Shown: positions 33,116 through 40,952 of the stretch, piece by piece
Position numbering within the stretch: the first letter of the stretch is position 1
How the letters are laid out: the number at the start of each line of letters is the position of its first letter
Assembly: GCA_016713425.1 (NCBI GenBank)
Contig: JADJPE010000005.1
Location: 2,294,001 to 2,358,000 of the forward strand
DNA from: Deltaproteobacteria bacterium
GTDB lineage: Bacteria; Myxococcota; Kuafuiibacteriia; Kuafuiibacteriales; Kuafuiibacteriaceae
DNA: 64,000 nt
Direction: 5' to 3'
The notes under the pieces: generated by a model
The model's input: only the letters and a program-made list of their open reading frames with translations
What the model was told of the DNA's origin: nothing
The model's database searches: none
Program-made: the position numbers and the translations under genes

Positions 33116-33685
33116 TCAGCATGAAGGCAGAGCAAGCGCAAAGTAGAGGACGGGGTCGGGATCCTTGGACTCCGTCTTCACCATGGCGATGCCGAGGTAC
33201 AAACCATTTCCGACCGGGCGAAGCTCGTCGTGGACGTGGCGAATGGGTCCGTTCGAATTGTCATCGTGGTTGTAGTTCAAGATGACGCAGGGGCGTCGAT
33301 CGAGCGCCGACGGACCGATCGAGTACTGGAAGGTGAACGCGCGTCCGATCGGGATGATGTTGTTGATGCCATTTCCGTGGGTCGCGCCGGGCGCTGCCGG
33401 GTGAAAGCTCTTGCCTCGCCACGGTGAGAGGCGCGTTAGTCCGCGACGAACGACGGCCAAGGGGCCGCGCCCGGAAGTGTCCGTCCAGGCCAGCTGCCGC
33501 CCGTCGAGGGGCCCGCTCATCTTGGCGACCTCCGAGGGGGGACAATCGGCGCGATCGAAGAGCTGTCGGAGTTCGCTCGTGGAGGCCTTGGCGAGATCGT
33601 CCAGCGTCCTTGGCGCGCGTTGAGTGCTGGTCGACGACGGCGCCGCGTACGGTGAGTAGACGTTCGGTGAGAAAGAGACTGGCAT
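33116..33685 (-). CDS. Unrecognised 189-residue protein, first gene leftward from the divergent promoter
   Basis: Starts at 33685 (MPVSFSPNVYSPYAAPSS); a longer frame would extend across the promoter region. Ser/Pro/Thr-rich disordered head of ~25 residues, then an alpha stretch (TLDDLAKASTSELRQLF) and a beta-rich domain. Notable segments are SPWRGKSFHPAAPG, IIPIGRAFTFQYSIG, CVILNYNHDDNSNGPIR, VHDELRPVGNGLYLGIAMV. The W-GK ... DELR ... GLYLG order suggests a small ligand-binding beta-barrel (calycin-like), but I cannot name a family. GATACT lies ten bases before the ATG. Co-oriented with the 394-residue gene 80 bases further on. Confidence 0.78.
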   Translation of the reverse strand: MPVSFSPNVYSPYAAPSSTSTQRAPRTLDDLAKASTSELRQLFDRADCPPSEVAKMSGPLDGRQLAWTDTSGRGPLAVVRRGLTRLSPWRGKSFHPAAPGATHGNGINNIIPIGRAFTFQYSIGPSALDRRPCVILNYNHDDNSNGPIRHVHDELRPVGNGLYLGIAMVKTESKDPDPVLYFALALPSC

Positions 33686-33718
33686 AGTGCGAGGGAGTAT
33701 CGGGTCCGCCCACCGTGT

Positions 33719-33745
33719 GTTGCTTCGGTCATCGAATGAAGCAAC
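33719..33745. promoter_or_regulatory. Candidate operator palindrome in the divergent promoter
   Basis: Perfect 8-bp inverted repeat GTTGCTTC / GAAGCAAC separated by 11 bases, midway between the two divergent starts (33685 and 33829). GATACT (minus strand, 33701-33696) and TATACC (plus strand, 33766-33771) look like the two -10 elements; the palindrome arms then fall on or next to both -35 regions, as expected for a shared repressor or activator site. Confidence 0.45.
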
Positions 33746-33828
33746 TCCACTCGGCCCGCAAGCGATATACCACACCACGTTTGTCCTGGAACGTTCTCAC
33801 GGACGGTCCAAACAAGGAGGGCCAACTC

Positions 33829-36531
33829 ATGGTGTCACTGTACGGTTCGTCGTCGTCGAGCCTCCCGCTCGCTTCTGGTTGTCCATTCGCTGCTGTTCGT
33901 TCGAGTGGTCGTGCGGGTGCTGGTACGAGCGTCGGGGGCATCCTTGAAGCTGGGCTCGACGAGAAGCGGAAGGCCGCGAAGGAGATGCTCGAGCGCGGGG
34001 AGTACCAGCGCGTCGTCGATCTCTTGGCCGGCGTGGCGAACCGGGACCCGTCCGGGAAGGCGGAAGCGCTTCTGGGGGACGCCTATTTCTGGCAGCAGAA
34101 CTACGCGGACGCGGAGAAGTCGTATCGATCGGCGCTCGCAAAGACGCCCGACCTGCAGAACCTGCGGCCCATGTTGGCACGCGCAGAGTCGAACCGAGTA
34201 TCCGGGATCGACGACGAGGCGTCAGCTCGCGCCGAGTTTCAGGCACTCTTCACTCGCGAGAATTTGCTCAAGGGCCCAGACCTCAATCCTTATGATTTCG
34301 GCGTAATTCAGCAAGTCATCGAGCGAAAAGGCATCGATGCCGTCGTGCATCAGGTCAAGGACTCCATCGGCGAGGTGGCTGGCGTCGTCGGTGAGTCGGT
34401 CTTTCAGACGCTGACCAAGCTCGCGGGGAGCCTGGGAACGAGCGATGAGGTTTGGACGAACTGGTACAAGGATACCGGGCTCCCGCCGGCGCTCAACAAG
34501 ATCGTCAAGCTCCTCAAGCTCGCCCACATGCGCGAAGGTCTCTTCGAGAACAACCTGGTGCGCACCTACCCGGCCGAGCATCGGACCTCGTTCTATCAGG
34601 GTGGGACGGATGGCCCGCCAAGTTGGGCGCTGTACGCGCGCACGGACGACGGGAGCTGGAACTGGTTGCCGCGCGACAAGAAGGGCGACCTCATTCGGGG
34701 CCCGAGCGACAAGCACGACCCGATGGTTGGCGCGGCCATGACGCGATTCTTCCGAAACGTGGGCGATGACCGGGGTCTGGACGCGGTGTGGCAAGCGAAG
34801 AACCCGGGAACGGACCCGGTGAACGTGCTCGAGATCAGCCGCGTCTTGTTTTCGCGTGAAGGCCCGATGAAAGAGGTGCCGTTTCTCAACATGGTCGCGG
34901 CGGCGTGGATTCAGTTCATGACCCACGACTGGGTGAGTCACGGCGACAACTACTCGACACGTATCGATCGCGTCCCGCTTCCGCCCAACGATCCGCGTCG
35001 CGAACGCTACCACACCGACTCGATGCCGGTCGCGAGCACACAGCCCGACCCAACGACCAGCGAGGCCGATGCCGGACGACCCGCGACCCACATCAACGAA
35101 GTGACGCATTGGTGGGATGGATCTCAGATCTACGGAAGCAACAAGGAGACGGTGAAGCGTCTTCGCACCGGCCCCGACGGGAAGGTGCTGGAGGGCGGGA
35201 AGCTCCACCTGCCTAACGGACGACTCCCGATCGATCCGGCGACCGGAACCGAAAGCACCGGATTTCGCCGCAACTGGTGGGTGGGTCTGGCGCTCATGCA
35301 CACCCTCTTCGCGCGTGAGCACAACGCGATCTGCGACATGCTGAACGAGCGCTATCCGGGGCAGACCAGCGACTGGTACTTCGCCAAGGCGCGACTCATC
35401 AACGCCGCCGTGATGGCGAAGATCCACACGGTCGAATGGACGCCTTCGATCCTGCCAAACGAGGCGCTCTACTCCGGGATGCGCGCGAATTGGTACGGGC
35501 TCTTGACCGACCTGTTCGATCATCGGAAGCACAAGCGCGCGCTCTCCCAAATCAATGTGCAGGCCCCAGCACTCGGCGGCATCGTAGGTGGGCACCGAGG
35601 AGACTACGCCAAGTACGCTCTGAGTGAAGAATTCACGTCGGTGTATCGGCTGCACTCCTTGCTTCCCGATGATCTCGAGATCCGTCGCCGTAGCCAGCCC
35701 GACAGCGTGGTCAAGATTCCGCTCGGCCAGACGCGCCAGAAGGCGACGTCGGTCATTCTCGACCGCGTTCCCCTCGAGGATATGTGGTTCTCCTTTGGCA
35801 CGCAGCACCCGGGCCAACTCGTGAACAACAACTTTCCGAATACGCTGCTCGACCTTTCTGTGCCGGGGATGCCTTTCCAGGATCTCGGCGCCATCGACGT
35901 GTATCGAGATCGAGAACGTGGGATCAAGAGCTTCAACGAGATGCGCAAGGAGCTCGGGCTGAAGCCCATTCGGACGTTCGAGGATCTCACGTCGGATCAA
36001 GACGTCGTGAACAAGCTCCGATCTCTCTATGGCGTCGACGAAGCCGGACACGACAAGGTCGACGACATGGACTTCTTGGTCGGAACGCTCTCTGAAGGTT
36101 ATCGACCGACTGGGTTCGGCTTCGGCGAGACGTTGTTTCAGGTGTTCATCTTGAACGCGACTTGGCGCCTTCTGGGGGACCGATTCTTCACGGAGGACTT
36201 CCGGCCCGAGGTCTATACGCAAGAAGGGCTCGACTGGATCGATCAAGCCGACATGAAGACGGTACTTCTTCGACATTTCCCCGACCTTGAGCATTCGACG
36301 GGGCTCGGGAACATCAAGAACGCATTCGAGCCATGGGAAGAAGGCACGCTCGATCCGTCTCGTCATCCGCTACGGACGCTGGATGAGGAGACCGCCGAGG
36401 ATCCGTCGCGGGGTGAGCGGCGCCGAGAACAAGACGCGCGGAACGCGGGGGCCAACTCGACAAAGGCAGGCAAATCGAAGACTGGACACCCGTCGAAGAC
36501 GTCACGCCAACCATCGAAGACGGAGGCCTGA
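33829..36531 (+). CDS. Animal-type heme peroxidase / fatty-acid dioxygenase-like enzyme with N-terminal TPR region
   Basis: 900 residues. ATG 33829 follows a strong AAGGAGG eight bases away. Polar head (MVSLYGSSSSS), then TPR-like helices (about 45-125: LDEKRKAAKEMLERGEYQ, ALLGDAYFWQQNYADAEKSY), then the peroxidase-cyclooxygenase fold. Distal heme His is H366 in QFMTHDW; HINEVTHWWDGSQIYG, WWVGLALMHTLFAREHNAI follow; the proximal site is FTSVYRLHSLLPDD with H609. Y606, three residues before the proximal His, matches the radical Tyr of cyclooxygenases, alpha-dioxygenases and fungal linoleate dioxygenases (Y-x-x-H), whereas myeloperoxidase-type enzymes lack it. The last ~60 residues are polar/basic. 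Likely oxygenates a fatty acid; substrate and position unknown. A catalase-like gene follows 58 bases on. Confidence 0.87.
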   Translation: MVSLYGSSSSSLPLASGCPFAAVRSSGRAGAGTSVGGILEAGLDEKRKAAKEMLERGEYQRVVDLLAGVANRDPSGKAEALLGDAYFWQQNYADAEKSYRSALAKTPDLQNLRPMLARAESNRVSGIDDEASARAEFQALFTRENLLKGPDLNPYDFGVIQQVIERKGIDAVVHQVKDSIGEVAGVVGESVFQTLTKLAGSLGTSDEVWTNWYKDTGLPPALNKIVKLLKLAHMREGLFENNLVRTYPAEHRTSFYQGGTDGPPSWALYARTDDGSWNWLPRDKKGDLIRGPSDKHDPMVGAAMTRFFRNVGDDRGLDAVWQAKNPGTDPVNVLEISRVLFSREGPMKEVPFLNMVAAAWIQFMTHDWVSHGDNYSTRIDRVPLPPNDPRRERYHTDSMPVASTQPDPTTSEADAGRPATHINEVTHWWDGSQIYGSNKETVKRLRTGPDGKVLEGGKLHLPNGRLPIDPATGTESTGFRRNWWVGLALMHTLFAREHNAICDMLNERYPGQTSDWYFAKARLINAAVMAKIHTVEWTPSILPNEALYSGMRANWYGLLTDLFDHRKHKRALSQINVQAPALGGIVGGHRGDYAKYALSEEFTSVYRLHSLLPDDLEIRRRSQPDSVVKIPLGQTRQKATSVILDRVPLEDMWFSFGTQHPGQLVNNNFPNTLLDLSVPGMPFQDLGAIDVYRDRERGIKSFNEMRKELGLKPIRTFEDLTSDQDVVNKLRSLYGVDEAGHDKVDDMDFLVGTLSEGYRPTGFGFGETLFQVFILNATWRLLGDRFFTEDFRPEVYTQEGLDWIDQADMKTVLLRHFPDLEHSTGLGNIKNAFEPWEEGTLDPSRHPLRTLDEETAEDPSRGERRREQDARNAGANSTKAGKSKTGHPSKTSRQPSKTEA

Positions 36532-36589
36532 AAGGTCTCGCTACGGCAGTTTCTGGGCAGCTTAGAGAGCAGGAGCGGAGGATTTCGCA

Positions 36590-37867
36590 ATGAGCATTTC
36601 GATCAAAAACAATGGCATTCAACGGCGTTCGAAGAGCGACGCCGGTGCGACCGAGGCAACGACGACCCTGACCACACCGAACACCGCGAGCTCTCAGGCC
36701 TCCGGCGCCGTGGGTCTTCATGGGGCGATGGACGCAGGCGCAGTCGAGGTTCCGGAAGGCGTTGTTCTCACCGAGCCGAGCGCGAGCGAGGTCATCTCGA
36801 CCTGGAGCAAGAACTGGGAGGAGGCGCTGCCCGCTCGCGGCCAGTCGGAAATGTCTGCGTTGATCGACGATGCGGTTGCTTCGACGCGTGCCCTCCAGCG
36901 CAAGGCCAACGTTGAGCCCGGCACGTCGCTCTGCCCCGTGCACCGCGGATTTCAGGCGAAGGGTACGTACGCGACGACGCAAGCGAAGTTCAAGGTCGCG
37001 GCGAATCTCCCCGAGGCGCTGCGTGTCGGTCCGTTTGCGCCGGGCGCCGAGTATCGTTCGATCGTTCGCTTCAGCAACGCGTCATCGACGGTGCAAAGCG
37101 ACGAGCTAGCCGACCAACGTGGGATCGGCTTTCGGTTGGTCGGCGACAATGGTCAGATTCAGGACATCACGTTGACGAGCGGTTCGGGTGAGAATCACGC
37201 GCGCGACGCCGCTGAGTTCGTGGCCAGCATTCATGCCGCCCAGCACCTCACGAAGGGCGGTATCACGGGCAAGGCGGGTGCCATCGCGTCCCTGGCGACA
37301 GAGATTGGTCCGTTCGATGCGCTCAAGATGGTTCGCGCGAGCGGTGAAGCCAAAGACCAAGGCCTGTCCTTGACGGCGAATACTTTCTACAGCCGTGCGC
37401 CCTTCAAGCTCGGCGACTACGCGGTGAAGATGCGACTTGCGCCGGTGGGCGTCGAGAACCCGGGGCTCGTTGGGCAAGGTGGCTCCGATGCGCTCACCCA
37501 AGACTTCGTCGAGCGACGCCAGCAGGGCCCGGTTCGCTTTGCGCTTCAGGTACAGGGCTTCAAAGATCAGGAGCACACGTCCATGACCGATCATCGGTCC
37601 GAATGGCAGTCGCCGTGGATCACGGTCGGGCAGCTTGTGTTTCCGCGCCAGCCGCGGGCGAGCGAGGCTGCGGCCCGCTCGGTGTCGTCCGAGGTCTCGA
37701 GCGCGCTCGCGTTCACGCCTTTCAACCAGTGGGATGGCGAGAACGGCGAGGTCTTGAAGCCACTCGGTGAGCTCAACGCGCTCCGCCGGGATGTCTACCG
37801 GGAGAGCGCGCGAGAGTCGGGACGAGCGGGGCCGGCAACCCGTGGATGTCCGTTTCTTCACGGCTAG
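36590..37867 (+). CDS. Catalase-related protein (y4iL-like), probably acting on the oxygenase product
   Basis: 425 residues. GGAGG lies about eight bases upstream of the ATG. Ser/Thr-rich disordered N-terminal ~45 residues, then a catalase-fold core: PVHRGFQAKGTYATTQAKFKV (first half), YRSIVRFSNASS, DQRGIGFRLVGDNGQIQD, LTANTFYSRAPFKLGDYAVK, and the end AFTPFNQWD ... PLGELNALRRDVYRES. At the place of the distal His of catalases (xHAKG) there is Gln (Q122), and no proximal RxxxY motif is visible, so it is not a normal hydrogen-peroxide catalase. Related proteins include hydroperoxide-metabolising allene oxide synthases. It would be co-transcribed with the heme dioxygenase-like gene. Confidence 0.8.
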   Translation: MSISIKNNGIQRRSKSDAGATEATTTLTTPNTASSQASGAVGLHGAMDAGAVEVPEGVVLTEPSASEVISTWSKNWEEALPARGQSEMSALIDDAVASTRALQRKANVEPGTSLCPVHRGFQAKGTYATTQAKFKVAANLPEALRVGPFAPGAEYRSIVRFSNASSTVQSDELADQRGIGFRLVGDNGQIQDITLTSGSGENHARDAAEFVASIHAAQHLTKGGITGKAGAIASLATEIGPFDALKMVRASGEAKDQGLSLTANTFYSRAPFKLGDYAVKMRLAPVGVENPGLVGQGGSDALTQDFVERRQQGPVRFALQVQGFKDQEHTSMTDHRSEWQSPWITVGQLVFPRQPRASEAAARSVSSEVSSALAFTPFNQWDGENGEVLKPLGELNALRRDVYRESARESGRAGPATRGCPFLHG

Positions 37868-38013
37868 ATTCCCAATCCATCGAGGGCGAGCGACCGCCTC
37901 AGCAGAGCCATTTCGGCCCATCTGCGAAGCGCTTTGAGCGGGCGCCCGACGGCATGTTTGATCGACGTTTCTGGGTAGACAGGAACGGTCCAATTTGAGA
38001 CCTACATCGGACG

Positions 38014-39834
38014 ATGTATTTTGGGCGTTTTTTGGGGCTGATTCAAACGACGACGGCGTCCGCTCTTCTGGGCGCAGTCGTTCTTCAAGCCGGCGGATGT
38101 AGCGACGATTCATCAGAACCGGCGGCCGGAGTGGCCGACTGTTCGCGTGCGCTCGAGCTGAAGAACAGTGACATTCAGGGCGGCACGACGATTCCCGCTG
38201 GCGCCTGTTATTTGGTGAACGAGAATCTTGTCCTCGACAGCGGCGTCGTCGTTGCTGAAGAAGGCGTCGTTCTCTTGTTCTCGACGGGGCGTTCCTTTGT
38301 GATCAAGAGCGGCGGCCAGCTCCGGCTCGACGGTAGCGCGGATGCCCCCGTGCGCTTGTCGTCGCGGGATGGCGCGTCGACTTGGAAGGGCGTCCAATTC
38401 GTTGACAGCCAAGGCGAGGACAACGTCTGGAGCTTTGTCGAGATTGGCCGCGCAGGTGACGCCAAGTGGACGGGCGCGGCCTATTCCTCAGCTGCCATCT
38501 ACCTGACGGGGTCGACGAAACTCGCGATGGACAACGTCACCATCTCCGACAGTGCGTCGCATGGGCTGATCGCCCTTGAGGATGTCGATTTCAGCTTCAC
38601 GAATGGCACCTTCGAAGACAATGACACGCCCGCCTACGTTCATCCCCAAGTTGCCGGACGGATCGCACCCGAGACGGTCTTCAGCGGGAATACGAATTCG
38701 TACATCAGAGTGGCTTTTGGGAGCAGCGATGGCGTCGAAGGCGAAGAGACTTGGCCAGCACACATCTATCGCGTGGAAGATCGCGTCACGGTGCGCGGGC
38801 AGCTCACGGTGCTTCCGGGCGCTGTGATTGAGTTCGCCCAGGATGCGTCGATGGTGGTGGAGGCCAACGCAGCTCTCGTAGCCAAAGGTACTGAAGCCGA
38901 GGTGATCACGTTCAAGGGCGCGAGCGAGACTCGAGGATTCTGGAAGGGTATCGAGGTGAGGAGTGCGGGCGCTGGCGGCGGAGCGGGCGCATCGTCCGGG
39001 TTAGGTGCGACGTTCGAGCACTGCGTCATTCGCGACGGCGGCGGCCAGGCATGGAGCGGCGCTTCTGAGTCGAGTGCGGCGTTGTATCTTCAGCAGGCGT
39101 CGTCGACAAAGATCGCGGACACGACCTTCTCCAACAGTGCACGGTATGCCCTTTGGGCGAGCGAAGACGCGCGATTGCCCGACTTCGGTGGCAACACCTT
39201 CAGCGGGAATGCTCGCGTGATGATCCTCCACCCGGATCGCGTGGGTGAGCTTGCGGGGAACAGCGCGGTTCACGACAACGATGACGATGCGATCTACGTT
39301 GTGTTTAGCAGCAGCAACCGAGTGACCTTGGATGCGACGTGGAAGAATCTCGGGGCACCGTACGTGGTGCGGGATCTCTTCCAGGTTGCTGCCGCGCTCG
39401 CGATTGACCCCGGCGTCGAGATTCGCTTTGCCCAGGACAAGGGCATGGTCGTCGATGCGGTCGGCTCATTGACCGTCAACGGGACTCTGACGGCACCCGT
39501 ATTGTTCCGTGGCGAAAACGAGGTCGTCGCCGGATACTGGCAAGGCGTTCGGGTCGAGAGCAACAGTGAGGCCAACCGGCTGACTCACACCACGCTGGCA
39601 CATGCGGGGTCGAAGAGATGGACGGGAGCTGCCGAATCTGATGCCGCGATCTACCTAGACAACAACGCGAAGCTCGCGCTCGAGGACGTGACCGTGGGGC
39701 CTGGAGGTGGATATGGGGCCGTCGTTGCCGGGGATGGCAGTCAACTGACCTGTGTGGATGTCGTTTTCTCGAGCCTGGTCAAGGAGCCTATCTGGGATGC
39801 GCCATCCGGCGCTGCGCTTGCGAATTGTCCGTGA
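38014..39834 (+). CDS. Right-handed beta-helix lipoprotein with three repeats
   Basis: 606 residues. Signal peptide TTTASALLGAVVLQAGGC with a lipobox. The mature part is three homologous ~180-residue blocks, each starting with a short extended stretch and containing SGGQLRLDGSADAPVRLSS-, FWKGIEVRS- or YWQGVRVES-type strands followed by a KWTGAAYSSAAIYL / AWSGASESSAALYL / RWTGAAESDAAIYL signature. These are parallel beta-helix coils as in pectate-lyase-like folds. No catalytic triad recognised; a surface adhesin or polysaccharide-binding protein is possible. Monocistronic as far as visible. Confidence 0.8.
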   Translation: MYFGRFLGLIQTTTASALLGAVVLQAGGCSDDSSEPAAGVADCSRALELKNSDIQGGTTIPAGACYLVNENLVLDSGVVVAEEGVVLLFSTGRSFVIKSGGQLRLDGSADAPVRLSSRDGASTWKGVQFVDSQGEDNVWSFVEIGRAGDAKWTGAAYSSAAIYLTGSTKLAMDNVTISDSASHGLIALEDVDFSFTNGTFEDNDTPAYVHPQVAGRIAPETVFSGNTNSYIRVAFGSSDGVEGEETWPAHIYRVEDRVTVRGQLTVLPGAVIEFAQDASMVVEANAALVAKGTEAEVITFKGASETRGFWKGIEVRSAGAGGGAGASSGLGATFEHCVIRDGGGQAWSGASESSAALYLQQASSTKIADTTFSNSARYALWASEDARLPDFGGNTFSGNARVMILHPDRVGELAGNSAVHDNDDDAIYVVFSSSNRVTLDATWKNLGAPYVVRDLFQVAAALAIDPGVEIRFAQDKGMVVDAVGSLTVNGTLTAPVLFRGENEVVAGYWQGVRVESNSEANRLTHTTLAHAGSKRWTGAAESDAAIYLDNNAKLALEDVTVGPGGGYGAVVAGDGSQLTCVDVVFSSLVKEPIWDAPSGAALANCP

Positions 39835-39950
39835 CGCCTCGTCTGCTCCGGCTCGCCTCCTCCGCCTTGCTTCCTCCACCTTGCTTCCTCCGCGTTTCTT
39901 CCGAAGGCGAAGCGAGATTGGCGGGAATCGGAGACTCCGTAGCCGGCGAC

Positions 39951-40104
39951 CGAGGTCCCGCAGCCAGTCGAGAAGGACCCGGTGCGACGGTTCGCAGCGC
40001 TTCGAGACCGGGATTGTGCACCTCATTGGGGCCCCACAACCGCATTCCTTTCAAGAGACCGCCTTCGTTCCCCAAAGTCCTTCTCGACCGGCTGCGGGAC
40101 CTCG
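39951..40104. repeat. 28-bp inverted repeat with 98-base spacer
   Basis: Left arm 39951-39978 and right arm 40077-40104 are reverse complements at 27 of 28 positions (mismatch at 39966). The flanking bases do not match. It could be a large stem-loop, the ends of a degenerate small mobile element, or a duplicated-inverted gene fragment: both arms read as L-L-D-[WR]-L-R-D-L in opposite directions. Confidence 0.75.
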
Positions 40105-40368
40105 TCCGCCTCCGCGCGGCGGTTCAAGCCGTATTCCGATCCGAGGTCTTCGGTCGACCGCCTCGCGACTTTGAGGTTCGTGGTTCTCGATCGCTCGCGG
40201 AAGCAGGCGTTCTTTCGACGCCTCTCGGGCGGGTTCATAATGGCGGATCTGATCTTCCAGTTCCCGATACGGCACCTGGCGCACACGCATAAGTACGACC
40301 GCACCCACCAGCGCCAACTGAATAGACATCGCGAGGCAAACCGCCACCATGGATCGAATTTCGGGCAT
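40051..40368 (-). CDS. Doubtful small membrane-anchored protein (105 residues)
   Basis: Reading frame beginning MPEIRSMVAVCLAMSIQLAL with a single hydrophobic segment (about residues 7-28), followed by a charged tail PYRELEDQIRHYEPAREAS and an Arg/Pro-rich end. The hydrophobic start is plausible for an inner-membrane protein, but the second half overlaps one arm of the inverted repeat and looks non-coding, and there is no Shine-Dalgarno. Could also be a decayed gene. Confidence 0.3.
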   Translation of the reverse strand: MPEIRSMVAVCLAMSIQLALVGAVVLMRVRQVPYRELEDQIRHYEPAREASKERLLPRAIENHEPQSREAVDRRPRIGIRLEPPRGGGRGPAAGREGLWGTKAVS

Positions 40369-40396
40369 TCAAACAAGGACAATTCAAACAAGGACA
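40367..40396. repeat. 15-bp direct duplication
   Basis: attcaaacaaggaca occurs twice in immediate tandem. Confidence 0.9.
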
Positions 40397-40493
40397 AGAC
40401 GATCCGCAAGTGACTCGAGATACGCGAACTCAAATAGATCATCGTCACCAACACATCCGACGATCCTGTATCCCCCATCCCGGCCCATGATCC

Positions 40494-40952
40494 TCAGTTG
40501 TCGAGCGCGCCGCCGGCGATCCACGTTCGCACGGCGCTGACTGCGCAGGCAGGCAAAGGAGCGCCGCTGGGTGGCATCAGGCCACCCGTGATGGTCGAAG
40601 TCGCGATGCGTTGATAGAGGAAGCTCTCGCTCGCTCGGCCGGGGACAACGCGATTGGGATACGGCGTCTTGCCGGACGAAGCGGTCGTCGGCTCGAGCAA
40701 GAGTGAAAGCACCTCCGGGGACGTCTTCGCGAAGCTCATTCCGGCCGCGGGACGCGCACCCGAGTGACAGCCGGCGGCCGCGCACGTCGGTTGGCTCAAG
40801 ATCTGGCTGTAGATCGAGGAGAAGCTTGGATCTGGACAGACCTCTTGCGGCTGCTGCCCGCCGACCGGGCCGCCGTCGTCATTGCCGCAGGCTGTGCCGC
40901 TCGCGAGCGCAAGGGCTAGAGCAAACAGCGCGGTCGAGGAACGTGTTTTCAA
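40494..40952 (-). CDS. Cytochrome-c-like lipoprotein
   Basis: 152 residues. TTG start overlapping the stop of the upstream VWA gene (TTGA). Signal peptide FALALALASGTAC with a lipobox. A possible heme c site TCAAAGCHSG has four residues between the Cys (C-x4-C-H), a spacing found in surface cytochrome-like domains of planctomycetes and myxobacteria. GGLMPPSGAPLPACAVSAVRTWIAGGA supplies the typical late Met-Pro-Pro and WIxxGA ending. Would be lipid-anchored and translationally coupled to the VWA lipoprotein and trxB. Heme attachment is inferred only from the motif. Confidence 0.78.
   Translation of the reverse strand: MKTRSSTALFALALALASGTACGNDDGGPVGGQQPQEVCPDPSFSSIYSQILSQPTCAAAGCHSGARPAAGMSFAKTSPEVLSLLLEPTTASSGKTPYPNRVVPGRASESFLYQRIATSTITGGLMPPSGAPLPACAVSAVRTWIAGGALDN

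Larger units (their letters stand above)
39835..40493. other. Long intergenic region with inverted and direct repeats
   Basis: About 660 bases with weak coding character. It contains a pyrimidine-rich direct repeat (cttgcttcctccac/cttgcttcctccgc, 39865-39892), a 28-bp near-perfect inverted repeat, a doubtful small membrane-protein frame and a 15-bp direct duplication. No transposase, RNA gene or convincing terminator was recognised. Confidence 0.55.

Noticed and set aside
34222..36366. 714-codon minus-strand frame over the heme oxygenase gene
   Set aside because: Composition is typical of a shadow frame; the plus strand has a strong ribosome site and the conserved peroxidase motifs.
39825..40292. 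155-codon plus-strand frame after the beta-helix gene
   Set aside because: Arg/Pro/Ser-rich, no start signal, and overlaps repeat arms; not believable as a protein.
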